DNA from: a virus
Length of the DNA stretch: 21,310 nt
Reading direction: 5' to 3' (one strand)
IMG/VR virus record: IMGVR_UViG_3300017739_000145
Coordinates: 1 to 21,310 of that record
In this document: positions 8,958 through 16,555 of the stretch, in pieces
Layout: every line of letters begins with the position of its first letter
How positions within the stretch are numbered: the stretch's first letter is position 1
Notes under the pieces: model-generated
Database searches by the model: none
The model's input: the letters and a program-made list of their open reading frames with translations, nothing else
Told to the model about the DNA's origin: nothing
Made by a program: the position numbers and the translations under genes

Positions 8958-10874
8958 TTATAAGGGTACTACTCTACCTTTTATATCGGTATTAGGAAAT
9001 TTAATTTCAAAAATAGAGGGATCCTGTGAAGGATAAACTACGCCATTTGCAGTTGCTCCACTCATATCATAAGCATATTTAGAATAACCTAAACTTTCTC
9101 CTACTTTATTATTAAATAAAATATCTTTAACATTTTGAACTCCATCAACAGAATTTAACATTAAATATAATTCATTAATTAAAATAGGTTGGTTTATTTG
9201 CATGTTATCTACGTTAAAATATTCTATTAACGTATTAATACAATTTGTAAGTACTTCATTACTATTAAAATTAGGAAGTACTACAATTTCAAAATTAATT
9301 CCTATATTGATAACAAAAGCATCTTTAATTCTAATAGAATCATTGATAATCCTATATTGGGATAAATAAGTAGATAAATTTTGTTTTAATGCATTAGAAG
9401 TAGATACTAATTTTTTACTATCATTAAAAGCTAAAACATATAAATCTAAAATAGATGATTTTTCTCCTGGGAGTAAATTATCTAATTTTTGGGGTTCAAC
9501 GTATGCTTTAGCTAAGGATCCATATTGTGAAGGCATACTTAATGCTCTTACTAAGTAATCTTCTTGTGTTACACTTCTTAACTGAGAAGCATAATTAGCC
9601 AAAGAATTTACCCTTAAATCCTGAATAGAATCTCCATCTCCTCCTCCAGTTGCAGGGCTTGGGTTGTTAACTGCTAAAGAATCAAATGTTGTTTGGGATA
9701 AAACAGGATCTAAGGTATCCGTTGAAAAAAACACATTATTTAAACTAGTAATAGTAGTTAAAGTATTAGCAGGTACATTTGCTCCTACACCTCCTCCTGT
9801 TAAATATCTTACAGTTAAAGTAGTATTAGAAGGAGCAACCCCATACGTTTTAGTAAACATAAAGTTTGAAGGGGAATAAGCGGTAGTAAGTTTATCTTGT
9901 GTGTAAGGTAAACCAACCCCTACATTATTGGGATTAGGAATAATTTGTTCATCAAAATCATTTACTGTACCCGCACCAAATTGGATTTGAAGTGTTGCTG
10001 ATCCACTATTTAAATTATTATTACTTAAAAATCTAGTAGTAAATCTTCTAGGAACTTTTTTTAATCTTAATAATTCATCTACCTCGGCAGAATCATTTTG
10101 AGTATTAGGATCATTAGCAAAGGGGTTAGTATTTCTAATTGTTTCAAATACAGTTTCTTGAGCTAAATAATCTACTTCTGTCCAATCATTTCCATCACTA
10201 TCTATTATATCTAAAATACCTAAGGGGCGTTGTAGTAATAAATCGTAGGTAATAAATCTTTCAATTTCACCTACTGCAAGGGTAGTAGTATTAATATTAG
10301 CAGAAATTGCTGGGGCAGTTTTTTTAAGTAAGTAAGAGGAAGGTTCAGTTCCTGTAATTTCGTACACTGAAACTGTAGTAGGATCTAAGGAACTAGATTG
10401 GCTAAAATCAACTCTATTTTGAATTAAAAAATCAGTTCCACTTGTTCCTCCCACAGGAGTATTTTCATTTACAGTTAAAGCATACCTAAAATCGGGTGAA
10501 TAATTTCCACTAATACTATCATAAATAGCAGGTACTGTTTGAAACAATTCTAAATCTGTAGATGCAGCACTTGTAACAGATGGTTTATATCCCATCATGT
10601 ATGCTAAATCATATAAATTATCTACTTGTCGAGCATACTGAACAAAATTTTCCTGAATTTGGTTATCTGTATAAAAAGATAATACATCACCTACATAAGA
10701 AGCCATTTCAATAAACATGGTCCCAGGAGATGTAGGACTAAAATCTGTAACAGTATTAGGAAAATAAGTTTTAGCAAATTCTATAAGGTTAGATCTAAAA
10801 TCAGAAAAATCCCTATTAATGTATTTAATATTTCTATTAACCCCTTTATTATCAGTTATTAAATTATATGGCAT
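8958..10874 (-). CDS. 6: Baseplate wedge protein, gp6/J-like, 638 aa
   Basis: This is the gp6-type component of the T4-like baseplate wedge; gp6 dimers form the inner ring that holds the wedges together and switches during contraction. The N-terminal 110 residues are diagnostic: NRDFSDFRSNLIEFAKTYFP, then FSPTSPGTMFIEMASYVGDV, LSFYTDNQIQENFVQYARQV and LYDLAYMMGYKPS, as in gp6 of cyanophages. The C-terminal half (about 430-600) has the baseplate-J-like segment with VTQEDYLVRALSMPSQYGSL and a final wedge domain. Length is close to T4 gp6 (660). The start overlaps neither signal motif nor Shine-Dalgarno but overlaps the gp25 stop (TAATG). Confidence 0.9.
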   Translation of the reverse strand: MPYNLITDNKGVNRNIKYINRDFSDFRSNLIEFAKTYFPNTVTDFSPTSPGTMFIEMASYVGDVLSFYTDNQIQENFVQYARQVDNLYDLAYMMGYKPSVTSAASTDLELFQTVPAIYDSISGNYSPDFRYALTVNENTPVGGTSGTDFLIQNRVDFSQSSSLDPTTVSVYEITGTEPSSYLLKKTAPAISANINTTTLAVGEIERFITYDLLLQRPLGILDIIDSDGNDWTEVDYLAQETVFETIRNTNPFANDPNTQNDSAEVDELLRLKKVPRRFTTRFLSNNNLNSGSATLQIQFGAGTVNDFDEQIIPNPNNVGVGLPYTQDKLTTAYSPSNFMFTKTYGVAPSNTTLTVRYLTGGGVGANVPANTLTTITSLNNVFFSTDTLDPVLSQTTFDSLAVNNPSPATGGGDGDSIQDLRVNSLANYASQLRSVTQEDYLVRALSMPSQYGSLAKAYVEPQKLDNLLPGEKSSILDLYVLAFNDSKKLVSTSNALKQNLSTYLSQYRIINDSIRIKDAFVINIGINFEIVVLPNFNSNEVLTNCINTLIEYFNVDNMQINQPILINELYLMLNSVDGVQNVKDILFNNKVGESLGYSKYAYDMSGATANGVVYPSQDPSIFEIKFPNTDIKGRVVPL

Positions 10875-11296
10875 TATAATGGCATGTTAAATTCTATAAA
10901 TTCATTTAAACTTGAAAACACCGAATAAAATATTTGAACTGTTATATTATACTCGGAGTCCGAAGAAGTTGTAACTTTTTTTAAATTAACCATAGGAAAT
11001 ACCAAAGTAATATCATCTTCAATATTTTTTTTTAATGTTTCAAGAGTTGAAGGATCATTAGGATCAAAAACATACCCAGTTATATTACTGCCTAAAGTAG
11101 GATTAAATACTCTTTCTCCCTTACTAGTAAGAAAATAGTTAATGATATTAGATTTAATCTGTTCCGCTGTAGTGTAGTTAATTTTAAAAACAGAATCAGA
11201 ACCAGATACAGCACTAGATTGGAAAGGAACAGATAAACCAATCCCAACCGTGGGACTTTGATCTAAAGATGGTATATTTCCAATTTCTATGGCCAT
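10874..11296 (-). CDS. 25: Baseplate wedge protein gp25 (GPW/gp25 family), 140 aa
   Basis: gp25 is a small wedge subunit at the inner baseplate, conserved in contractile tails and in type VI secretion (TssE). The signature is at residues 45-70: a helix (AEQIKSNIINYFLTSKGERV) followed by FNPTLGSNI, i.e. the L-T-x-x-G-E-R-x-x-x-P-x-x-G pattern. Thr57, Gly60, Glu61, Arg62 and Pro66 are visible. A long helix with DPSTLETLKKNIEDDI and a final beta pair complete the fold. Length is near T4 gp25 (132). It directly precedes gp6, as in many contractile-tail clusters, and both ends overlap neighbours as TAATG, indicating coupled translation. Confidence 0.92.
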   Translation of the reverse strand: MAIEIGNIPSLDQSPTVGIGLSVPFQSSAVSGSDSVFKINYTTAEQIKSNIINYFLTSKGERVFNPTLGSNITGYVFDPNDPSTLETLKKNIEDDITLVFPMVNLKKVTTSSDSEYNITVQIFYSVFSSLNEFIEFNMPL

Positions 11297-11622
11297 TACT
11301 TACTATTTAATAATCCCATTATTTGATCCATACCTAAATCTCCTTTAGGTAAATCCCCCCCAGGCATTGCTCCCTGAGGGTTAAATTTATGTACATCCGG
11401 GCTTGTAAATTGGGACGCGGTCTCTCCTAAAATGTTAGCATACTTTTCTCTTTTATTTTCGTTTATTTGAGGAGAAGATTTAGGTAAAGTTTCACTAACA
11501 GGTTGAGTTATAAAAGATTGTTTAGGAGCTTTTACTGCTTCTAATAATATTTCTTTTAATTCTTCTTGGATAGCTTCTTTAACAGCTTCCTTAATTAAAG
11601 ATTTAAATGTTTGTGATTTCAT
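11296..11622 (-). CDS. Small protein with amphipathic N-terminal helix, 108 aa
   Basis: Function not recognised. Residues 5-32 form a strongly amphipathic helix alternating Lys/Glu with Leu/Ile/Ala (LIKEAVKEAIQEELKEILLE), followed by a disordered Pro/Ser/Gln-rich middle and a Gly/Pro-rich tail ending in DQIMGLLNSK. Such N-terminal helices are common in small T4-like structural or assembly proteins. It is the first gene of a translationally coupled series with gp25 and gp6 and has the ATTTATAAAC motif immediately before its ATG. It may be a baseplate assembly partner (inference). Confidence 0.65.
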   Translation of the reverse strand: MKSQTFKSLIKEAVKEAIQEELKEILLEAVKAPKQSFITQPVSETLPKSSPQINENKREKYANILGETASQFTSPDVHKFNPQGAMPGGDLPKGDLGMDQIMGLLNSK

Positions 11623-11636
11623 TGTTTATAAATATT
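11623..11636 (-). promoter_or_regulatory. ATTTATAAAC motif at the start of the 108 aa-gp25-gp6 series
   Basis: The plus strand reads TGTTTATAAATATT, identical to the distal copy at 1569-1582. In the minus sense the motif ends one base before the ATG at 11622. It fills most of a 21-base gap between genes. No -33 TTG is visible in the upstream 40 bases. Confidence 0.5.
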
Positions 11637-11643
11637 ATACTTA

Positions 11644-12390
11644 TTATCCTTTTAAATTTTGAGTGTCTATTATGAATTTTAATTCATTAACTAAAACATT
11701 AGGGTCTGATGCAAAAGATTCATCGCTGGTTAGAGCGACAATGCCTGCTGAATTTCTAGCTTGGGCAAATCTTTTGGGATAAGGGGTTTCGTTTAATTTA
11801 GCATACTTTATTTCAAAAGTAAAACCTTTATAAACTCCAAATCCTTCTTCCAAACTATCATTACTTAATGAATTTAATTCATTATTTATTATTTCATATT
11901 CTATATCTAATTCTTTTGCACATTTTTCTATCAATGCATCTAAAATCTTAATTAAAGTATTAACAGTATTTAAAATTTTAAAAATAAAATTATACAATAC
12001 CCCAAACCCTTCTCCAATAGAATTAAATTTTCTAGCTAAATCTTTTAAATCACTCAGCACACCTCCAGCTGTGATGATATTTCCTGCTGTTAATCCTGGG
12101 AGGCCTGTTGGAATAGGAAGGAGCTTAATAATTCTTATAACAGGGGGAATTGGGCTTGTAATTTTATTTATTACCCCATTTATTCTACCTACACTCACTA
12201 TTTGATTTTGAAGTTGGTTTATTCCACTTGCTAAAGCATTCCTTTTATTTATTATAACTAATAATTCTTCTTTAGTAGGACATGCATTTTCTGGGAATTG
12301 ATTTGTCAATCCTTTTAGTTGCACCATTAAACGTTCCTGAATCTGAGTAGATTGTTTAGCAAAAACTTGAAGTAATCTAGAAGAAGCCAT
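11644..12390 (-). CDS. Probable tail/baseplate structural protein, 248 aa
   Basis: The first 80 residues are helical (MASSRLLQVFAKQSTQIQER, then NKRNALASGINQLQNQIVSV). Residues about 85-165 are hydrophobic with Pro and Gly (ITSPIPPVIRIIKLLPIPTG; VLYNFIFKILNTVNTLIKIL), which could be membrane-active or packed helices. The C-terminal 60 residues (YKGFTFEIKYAKLNETPYPK, then RFAQARNSAGIVALTSDESF) form a compact beta module that I believe recurs in phage structural proteins without known function. The gene sits between the spike gene and gp25, coupled to the spike by TAATG. A hub-associated or membrane-contacting protein is possible but unproven. Confidence 0.6.
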   Translation of the reverse strand: MASSRLLQVFAKQSTQIQERLMVQLKGLTNQFPENACPTKEELLVIINKRNALASGINQLQNQIVSVGRINGVINKITSPIPPVIRIIKLLPIPTGLPGLTAGNIITAGGVLSDLKDLARKFNSIGEGFGVLYNFIFKILNTVNTLIKILDALIEKCAKELDIEYEIINNELNSLSNDSLEEGFGVYKGFTFEIKYAKLNETPYPKRFAQARNSAGIVALTSDESFASDPNVLVNELKFIIDTQNLKG

Positions 12391-13574
12391 TATAACGTTT
12401 TATTATTAGGTGATTTTAAAGATTCTAATTTAGCTAAAGCTGTAGATAAATTTTGAAGGGTTGCTGCTGCTTCTATATTAAGAGGAGCAAAAGGAGCTCC
12501 TGGGGGTAAACTAGCTAAAACTGAAAGTTGGGTGATAGTAGATTGAAGAGAAGTTAAAACATCCCTTAATAAATCTACTGTTTTATCCCCTAATAATAAA
12601 GGTTCTGTAGCATTTTTATCCCCTAATAAAATTTCAGGTGAATTTATAATAACTTTATTTGTGCTATCTATATTAACCGAATCCTGAGAATTTAAATTTA
12701 TAGATTTTGCTGAACTTATTAATGTTGAATCTTGATTAGCATTTAATACTAATCTCCCGGAATTAATTAATACTTGATTAGATGAGTAATCTTTAACACT
12801 TTCAGGAGCTGTATTATAAGAATTATAATTAAATATATTAGGCTCTAAATTTATTTGTTGTGTAGAAGTTAAGTATATAGAAGCTTTATCTTCATTTATA
12901 TTTTCTTCAACAGTAGTCCAACCTTCAGTTGTTTGTTCTCCCTGCCCATTTCTTATTTTAGTAATAGGATCTTTACCTTCACTACTGCCAAATCTTAAAG
13001 ATTGTCCAAACCTACCTTCTATAATATGGTCTCCCTCAAAAGGTTGTAAGGGGTTAATATTAAGTTGTTCTATAAAAGTATTACCTAAACTAATTTCAGT
13101 ACCTCCATCAGTTACCCTTCTCACACTACCCGCAGAAGTTTGTTGATAATCTTTTCGTTGAGAAGGTGCTAATTCCGAACTACCGGGTATAGCATTATGG
13201 TGTTGGCTTCCCCAAACATTGGTAGGAGGTAGATAATATAAACGTGAGCTAGCAGTATTAGTTTCTAATCCGTTAGAAGGTAAAGATAAAACTGTAACTA
13301 CTTCATTAATTAAAGGATAATGTTTTATATTAGGAAATAAAGGAAAAACGGGGATAACCGATTTATTAGTAGTAGGTTGAGTAACATTTTCAATTAAAAT
13401 TACTCCAATTGAAGCCCATTCTCCATAATTCATAAATTCGGGATGAGTATTATTTAAAATAATATCCTTTACCCTACTAGAAAAAATTTCATTTGAAGTA
13501 GGGGGTGAAGGGTTAGCAAAATCATTTAATACCCCTTGTGATAATCCAGTTATGCCATATTGAAGGTTAGGCAT
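12390..13574 (-). CDS. 5: Central spike / baseplate hub protein, gp5/VgrG-like without lysozyme domain, 394 aa
   Basis: Residues about 48-105 look like the OB-fold of gp5/VgrG proteins (GEWASIGVILIENV, then VFPLFPNIKHYPLINEVVTV). A segment at about 175-200 reads FEGDHIIEGRFGQSLRFGSS, typical of spike proteins of T4-like marine phages. Residues about 265-335 are short strands repeating every eight or so residues (INSGRLVLNANQDSTLISSA, INLNSQDSVNIDSTNKVIIN), as in the trimeric beta-helix needle. A helical C-terminus follows. T4 gp5 has 575 residues with an internal lysozyme domain; I see no E-D/C-T catalytic arrangement here, so this spike appears non-enzymatic. It would puncture the outer membrane during contraction. 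Confidence 0.8.
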   Translation of the reverse strand: MPNLQYGITGLSQGVLNDFANPSPPTSNEIFSSRVKDIILNNTHPEFMNYGEWASIGVILIENVTQPTTNKSVIPVFPLFPNIKHYPLINEVVTVLSLPSNGLETNTASSRLYYLPPTNVWGSQHHNAIPGSSELAPSQRKDYQQTSAGSVRRVTDGGTEISLGNTFIEQLNINPLQPFEGDHIIEGRFGQSLRFGSSEGKDPITKIRNGQGEQTTEGWTTVEENINEDKASIYLTSTQQINLEPNIFNYNSYNTAPESVKDYSSNQVLINSGRLVLNANQDSTLISSAKSINLNSQDSVNIDSTNKVIINSPEILLGDKNATEPLLLGDKTVDLLRDVLTSLQSTITQLSVLASLPPGAPFAPLNIEAAATLQNLSTALAKLESLKSPNNKTL

Positions 13575-13915
13575 TATTTTTTATCGTCTTTGAATTTTTT
13601 TACCTCACTTAATAATTGTTGTTTTTCATCTTCTGTCATGCCAAAATTACCATCATCCATTGCTTCATTTTGGACGGCCCGTTGAATAATAGTAGCCATT
13701 TTAATAAGCTGCTCATCATTTTTAACAGAAATTTCAAGATATTCTTTAAGTAAGGGAACAACTAAGGTGGCATCTCCAATATCCTGAATTAAGGGTTTTA
13801 ATTCAGATATAAGAGTAGAAATTTGTTCTTCTTTTCTTTTTTGATTAAGATAAATTTCCTCTAAAATATCAGAGAATTTTTTCCTACCAAATATTTTCTT
13901 ATCTAATTGTCCCAT
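13574..13915 (-). CDS. Conserved small phage protein preceding the spike, 113 aa
   Basis: Not assigned. It is predicted almost wholly helical: a basic N-terminus (MGQLDKKIFGRKKFSDILEE), a coiled region, then GDATLVVPLLKEYLEISVKN with DEQLIKMATIIQRAV, and a Lys/Asp-rich tail. I recall similar GDATLVVPLLKEYL proteins near baseplate genes of marine T4-like phages, with no known role. It is the first gene after the late sigma factor and opens the spike operon; its stop overlaps the spike start (TAATG). An assembly chaperone or hub component is possible. Confidence 0.65.
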   Translation of the reverse strand: MGQLDKKIFGRKKFSDILEEIYLNQKRKEEQISTLISELKPLIQDIGDATLVVPLLKEYLEISVKNDEQLIKMATIIQRAVQNEAMDDGNFGMTEDEKQQLLSEVKKFKDDKK

Positions 13916-13923
13916 ATTTATTT

Positions 13924-13936
13924 TATTTATAAATAT
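13924..13936 (-). promoter_or_regulatory. Candidate late promoter with perfect T4-type TATAAATA before the spike operon
   Basis: In the minus sense this reads CATATTTATAAATA and contains an exact T4 late -10 box, TATAAATA (13931-13924), eight bases before the ATG at 13915. With the usual T4 spacing, transcription would begin only a few bases before the ATG. The motif overlaps the stop codon of the gp55-like gene. No -35 element is visible, as expected for gp55-dependent promoters. Confidence 0.55.
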
Positions 13937-14664
13937 GAAGTATCTTTAAAATTAGTATGCCCGTATTCTTTATAAAAGATATAATGTTCTTTATATATAT
14001 TTCCTAATTTGGTAGCTACTTTAGTAATTTGAGGAGTTTTAGCGTCTACCATTTCTCTTATATAGATGTAAAGAGCTTTTTTATTAAATACATCTAAATT
14101 TTCTCTAGAAGCAAATATAGATAATATAGCATCTGCTATTTGAGCATCTTTTAATTTAGGAAATAGTTCAGTAAGAATTGAATTACAATAATCTATATAC
14201 TCATCCATGAATATAGAATCTTTATCTTTTTCCATAGGATCATAGTCTATACTATATGAGTATCTTAAATTATGATGTAATTCTTCAACTGGGGCCTTGT
14301 CTATTCTTTTTTTATAGTTTTTAGTATTTTGTATAATTAAATATCGTTTAGCAATTGTCCCGAAGTATGAAAATGCTTTTGCCCCCCGTGTAGGATCAAA
14401 TAAATGAATTTTATCTAATAAAAATGTAATTACTTCATGCTGTAAATGTTCAATATCACTTACTTCTGTATAATAAAATTTAAAAGTATGGATAATATTT
14501 TCGGTTAATTTAAAAAACCCGTAATGAATACCATCTCTATAAATTCTACTTCGTTCTTCGGGATCAGAAGAGCCATTGTATTTAACAATAGCGTCTTCTG
14601 TTGCTTGAGTAAAATATTGATTTTTACTTTTTTTCTTTCTTTTTCTTTTTACTGGTTCGCTCAT
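13927..14664 (-). CDS. 55: Late transcription sigma factor, gp55-like, 245 aa
   Basis: gp55 is the minimal sigma factor that directs host RNA polymerase to T4 late promoters (TATAAATA), with gp33 and the sliding clamp as activators. Residues about 48-112 resemble sigma-70 region 2: YGFFKLTENIIHTFKFYYTE, SDIEHLQHEVITFLLDKI, then LFDPTRGAKAFSYFGTIAKR, where the F-D-P-x-x-G-x-x-F-x-x-Y/F pattern is characteristic. The N-terminus is very basic (KRKRKKKSK) and the C-terminal 100 residues are helical. T4 gp55 has 185 residues, so this one is longer, mainly C-terminally. It overlaps the membrane-protein gene (ATGA), and the baseplate block it could activate starts right downstream. Confidence 0.85.
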   Translation of the reverse strand: MSEPVKRKRKKKSKNQYFTQATEDAIVKYNGSSDPEERSRIYRDGIHYGFFKLTENIIHTFKFYYTEVSDIEHLQHEVITFLLDKIHLFDPTRGAKAFSYFGTIAKRYLIIQNTKNYKKRIDKAPVEELHHNLRYSYSIDYDPMEKDKDSIFMDEYIDYCNSILTELFPKLKDAQIADAILSIFASRENLDVFNKKALYIYIREMVDAKTPQITKVATKLGNIYKEHYIFYKEYGHTNFKDTSYL

Positions 14665-14942
14665 AATTTTTCTACCCTAAAGTTGGATAGAACTCTCTGA
14701 AGTTCTTTGATTTGTTCATACATGAATCCTACTTCATCATCACTTTTAAAAATTCCTCGTTCGTCAATTTTTTTAAGTTTTTCATCCGAAAGTTCTATTA
14801 TTCTACTAAATTGGTCTAGATAGGTTACATACCCCGCTAGAATATCTTCTTGTTTTTCGTTTTTACGAAGGAGATTAAAAGTTGTAAATGCTAGAACTAC
14901 AACTAAAATCCCCAATACGCTTATAATAATTGTTTCTATCAT
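14661..14942 (-). CDS. One-pass membrane protein with cytoplasmic coiled coil, 93 aa
   Basis: Residues 4-25 are an uninterrupted hydrophobic segment (IIISVLGILVVVLAFTTFNL), followed by the basic LRKNEKQ, so the topology should be N-out, C-in. The remaining 65 residues are an amphipathic helix containing IDERGIFKSDDEVGFMYEQI, a sequence style I associate with short membrane proteins of T4-like phages. Function is unknown. ATGA overlaps at both ends tie its synthesis to the HD protein before it and the sigma factor after it. Membrane anchoring of a phage complex or an effect on the host envelope are both open. Confidence 0.7.
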   Translation of the reverse strand: MIETIIISVLGILVVVLAFTTFNLLRKNEKQEDILAGYVTYLDQFSRIIELSDEKLKKIDERGIFKSDDEVGFMYEQIKELQRVLSNFRVEKL

Positions 14943-15709
14943 AATTTATCAAATAAATCTTTAAGACCTTTACTTTCAAGTTGGGAAAGTGCTTTATCTT
15001 TTGTAGATTTTTTAGCTTCTTTCGTTAATGTAAAATTTTCTTTCTGGGTAGGCACGGGATTTTTGAACTTAGGTAACCACTCACGTTCAAATTCAATACG
15101 AGCAGCCATTAAATCTGCTTGGTGAAGGATATAAGGAAGAGAAGTGCGAGGTTTTTGTTCAGGCATAAATGCTTTAAGATATTTTTCATTAGCAACATCA
15201 TATAAACCATCATGAGTTTGAATTGCTAACATTTCATTAAATGAATATTGAACACCATGAGATTGAAGCATAAATAAACCCCGATCAGGAACAGAAGCAA
15301 ATGGGACTTGCTTATTAAACATATAATCTTCCCCTAATTTATCTTTTCTCCACTTATCAGTTTGAGGGATATAAGATTCATGTTCTTCATTACCCATCTT
15401 ACCAAGATCATGGTTAATAGCAGAAAAAACTAATTCTTCCTTAGTGAAAGTAGTCATATCTGCTCCTTCTTCTTCCCAAAGATCATATTGTTTAAGAGCA
15501 CAACGAACTACTCTATTAACATGTTCAACATATCCACCTGGGAAAGCATTATGGTATTCTTTTTTATGAGCAGCGGGCATCATCATAATGCGATCCTCAT
15601 ACTTTTTATAGAATCCAATAAGCTTATTTTTTCTATCACCCGTAACATATTCCGTAATATTCTTACAGAATTCTCCCCAATTGTTTTGAATTTGTTCGGC
15701 TGTAAACAT
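14939..15709 (-). CDS. HD-domain metal-dependent phosphohydrolase, 256 aa
   Basis: The HD metal-binding residues are all visible: His63 in GGYVEHVNRV, His100-Asp101 in INHDLGKMG, His166 in IQTHDG and Asp199 in LHQADLMAARIE. The context before the first His (HNAFPGGYVEHV) is like the HHAYEGGLLEHT pattern of HD proteins of the YhaM 3'-5' exoribonuclease type. The enzyme therefore probably hydrolyses a phosphoester or phosphoanhydride, either in RNA or in a nucleotide; substrate cannot be read from the sequence. There is no N-terminal OB domain as in YhaM. The C-terminus is Lys-rich. It is coupled by overlaps to the genes on both sides. Confidence 0.85.
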   Translation of the reverse strand: MFTAEQIQNNWGEFCKNITEYVTGDRKNKLIGFYKKYEDRIMMMPAAHKKEYHNAFPGGYVEHVNRVVRCALKQYDLWEEEGADMTTFTKEELVFSAINHDLGKMGNEEHESYIPQTDKWRKDKLGEDYMFNKQVPFASVPDRGLFMLQSHGVQYSFNEMLAIQTHDGLYDVANEKYLKAFMPEQKPRTSLPYILHQADLMAARIEFEREWLPKFKNPVPTQKENFTLTKEAKKSTKDKALSQLESKGLKDLFDKL

Positions 15710-15903
15710 TATACTCGGTTTTGTTCGTTAGGAGTCATAGGTTCACGTTCTATGGTAGCTTTGATTTCTTCAACCAATTCTTCACACTCCGCCTTTACGT
15801 TATCAACTTCCTGGTTATTTCTTCTTCCATTATGGAATTCAATATGCTTTAGTTTTGCTTCGAGGTTTTCAAGCTTTTTTTGGATGTGTTGTCTAAAATA
15901 CAT
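15709..15903 (-). CDS. Small coiled-coil protein, 64 aa
   Basis: A short, charged, almost fully helical protein: residues 5-55 show heptad spacing (IQKKLENLEAKLKHIEFHNG, then VDNVKAECEELVEEIKATIE). No known family. It starts at 15903 directly after an ATTTATAA-type motif and its stop overlaps the HD-protein start (TAATG), so it leads the coupled series 64 aa, HD, membrane protein, sigma factor. Codon phase and the two-sided context support a real gene. Confidence 0.6.
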   Translation of the reverse strand: MYFRQHIQKKLENLEAKLKHIEFHNGRRNNQEVDNVKAECEELVEEIKATIEREPMTPNEQNRV

Positions 15904-15915
15904 TTTTTATAAATT
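15904..15915 (-). promoter_or_regulatory. ATTTATAA-type motif before the HD/sigma factor series
   Basis: The minus-sense sequence before the ATG at 15903 is AAAATTTATAAAAA, a variant of the motif at 1555, 11623 and 18179 with A in place of C. It occupies a 21-base gap. If functional, it would place the gp55-like factor under a promoter of the type it may itself recognise. Confidence 0.4.
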
Positions 15916-15924
15916 TTATTTAAG

Positions 15925-16356
15925 TTACGAATTAGAATTTAAATAATCAAGGAATTTTTTAAGGTAAGCACATTTTTCATATTCTTCGTTACTTTCAAAA
16001 TAACTAATAGCAGAATTTATTGCCTTAATAAAATCCTTTGAATTTTTTCTTTCTAAAATTTCTTGAGAATATTTATCTTTTATATTAAATTGATTAATAT
16101 AATCCCAAGCCCTATTATACAATAGATTCGCCCCAGCAGCCTCTATCTCTTTAATATTTAAAGAAGCATCAGCCGATTGAAACATTTTAATCAATCCTTT
16201 TTGGTAAACAAGGTGATTATTTATAAGTTTTTCAAACATCCCTAAATAATATCGGGGGTGGTTTTCTTCCATATCCTTAATGAGTTTAGGAACGGGAAAC
16301 CCATTATCGTCTTCTTTATCAGAATTAAAAGCCCCAAATATTTTATTAATGTCCAA
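15925..16356 (-). CDS. Unassigned helical protein with UVR-like C-terminus, 143 aa
   Basis: No clear family. Residues 1-30 include a Pro-rich patch (FPVPKLIKDMEENHPRYYLG), the centre is helical, and the last 30 residues read AINSAISYFESNEEYEKCAY then LKKFLDYL. The latter resembles the UVR helix-hairpin motif of UvrB/UvrC-type proteins (A-x-x-x-E-x-x-Y-E-x-A/C-A-x-L), a protein-interaction motif. This similarity is short and may be chance. The gene starts 11 bases inside the end of the 69-residue gene, indicating coupling. Function unknown. Confidence 0.65.
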   Translation of the reverse strand: MDINKIFGAFNSDKEDDNGFPVPKLIKDMEENHPRYYLGMFEKLINNHLVYQKGLIKMFQSADASLNIKEIEAAGANLLYNRAWDYINQFNIKDKYSQEILERKNSKDFIKAINSAISYFESNEEYEKCAYLKKFLDYLNSNS

Positions 16357-16555
16357 AGTGTCTTTCTATAGTTTCTAGTAAATCTTCCGCTTCACCTAAT
16401 TTATGAAGAGCTTTTTTACCTTCTTCAAAAAACTTTCCTGCGGTATGTTCACCAATACCTGCTGGTGATTTAGTAAGAAGTTCTAATGTAAGCAATGCTT
16501 CTTCCTTATCAGCTTCAGCTTGCCTTTTAATTGCTTTTATTAGTTGAAATTCCAT
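16346..16555 (-). CDS. Small helical phage protein, 69 aa
   Basis: The protein is predicted to be a helical hairpin: MEFQLIKAIKRQAEADKEEA, then LLTLELLTKSPAGIGEHTAG and a second helix KFFEEGKKALHKLGEAEDLL. No cofactor or catalytic signature. The start is set by the motif ending directly before the ATG, and the downstream 143-residue gene begins before its stop. It leads the pair. Unrecognised, but length, codon use and context are those of a real gene. Confidence 0.6.
   Translation of the reverse strand: MEFQLIKAIKRQAEADKEEALLTLELLTKSPAGIGEHTAGKFFEEGKKALHKLGEAEDLLETIERHFGH

Noticed and set aside
15488-15946. Plus-strand open frame of 152 codons, and other plus-strand frames at 1457, 4812, 9664, 17122, 17859, 18090 and 19538
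   Set aside because: All lie opposite well-supported minus-strand genes, have compositions typical of reverse-strand shadows, and lack plausible context.
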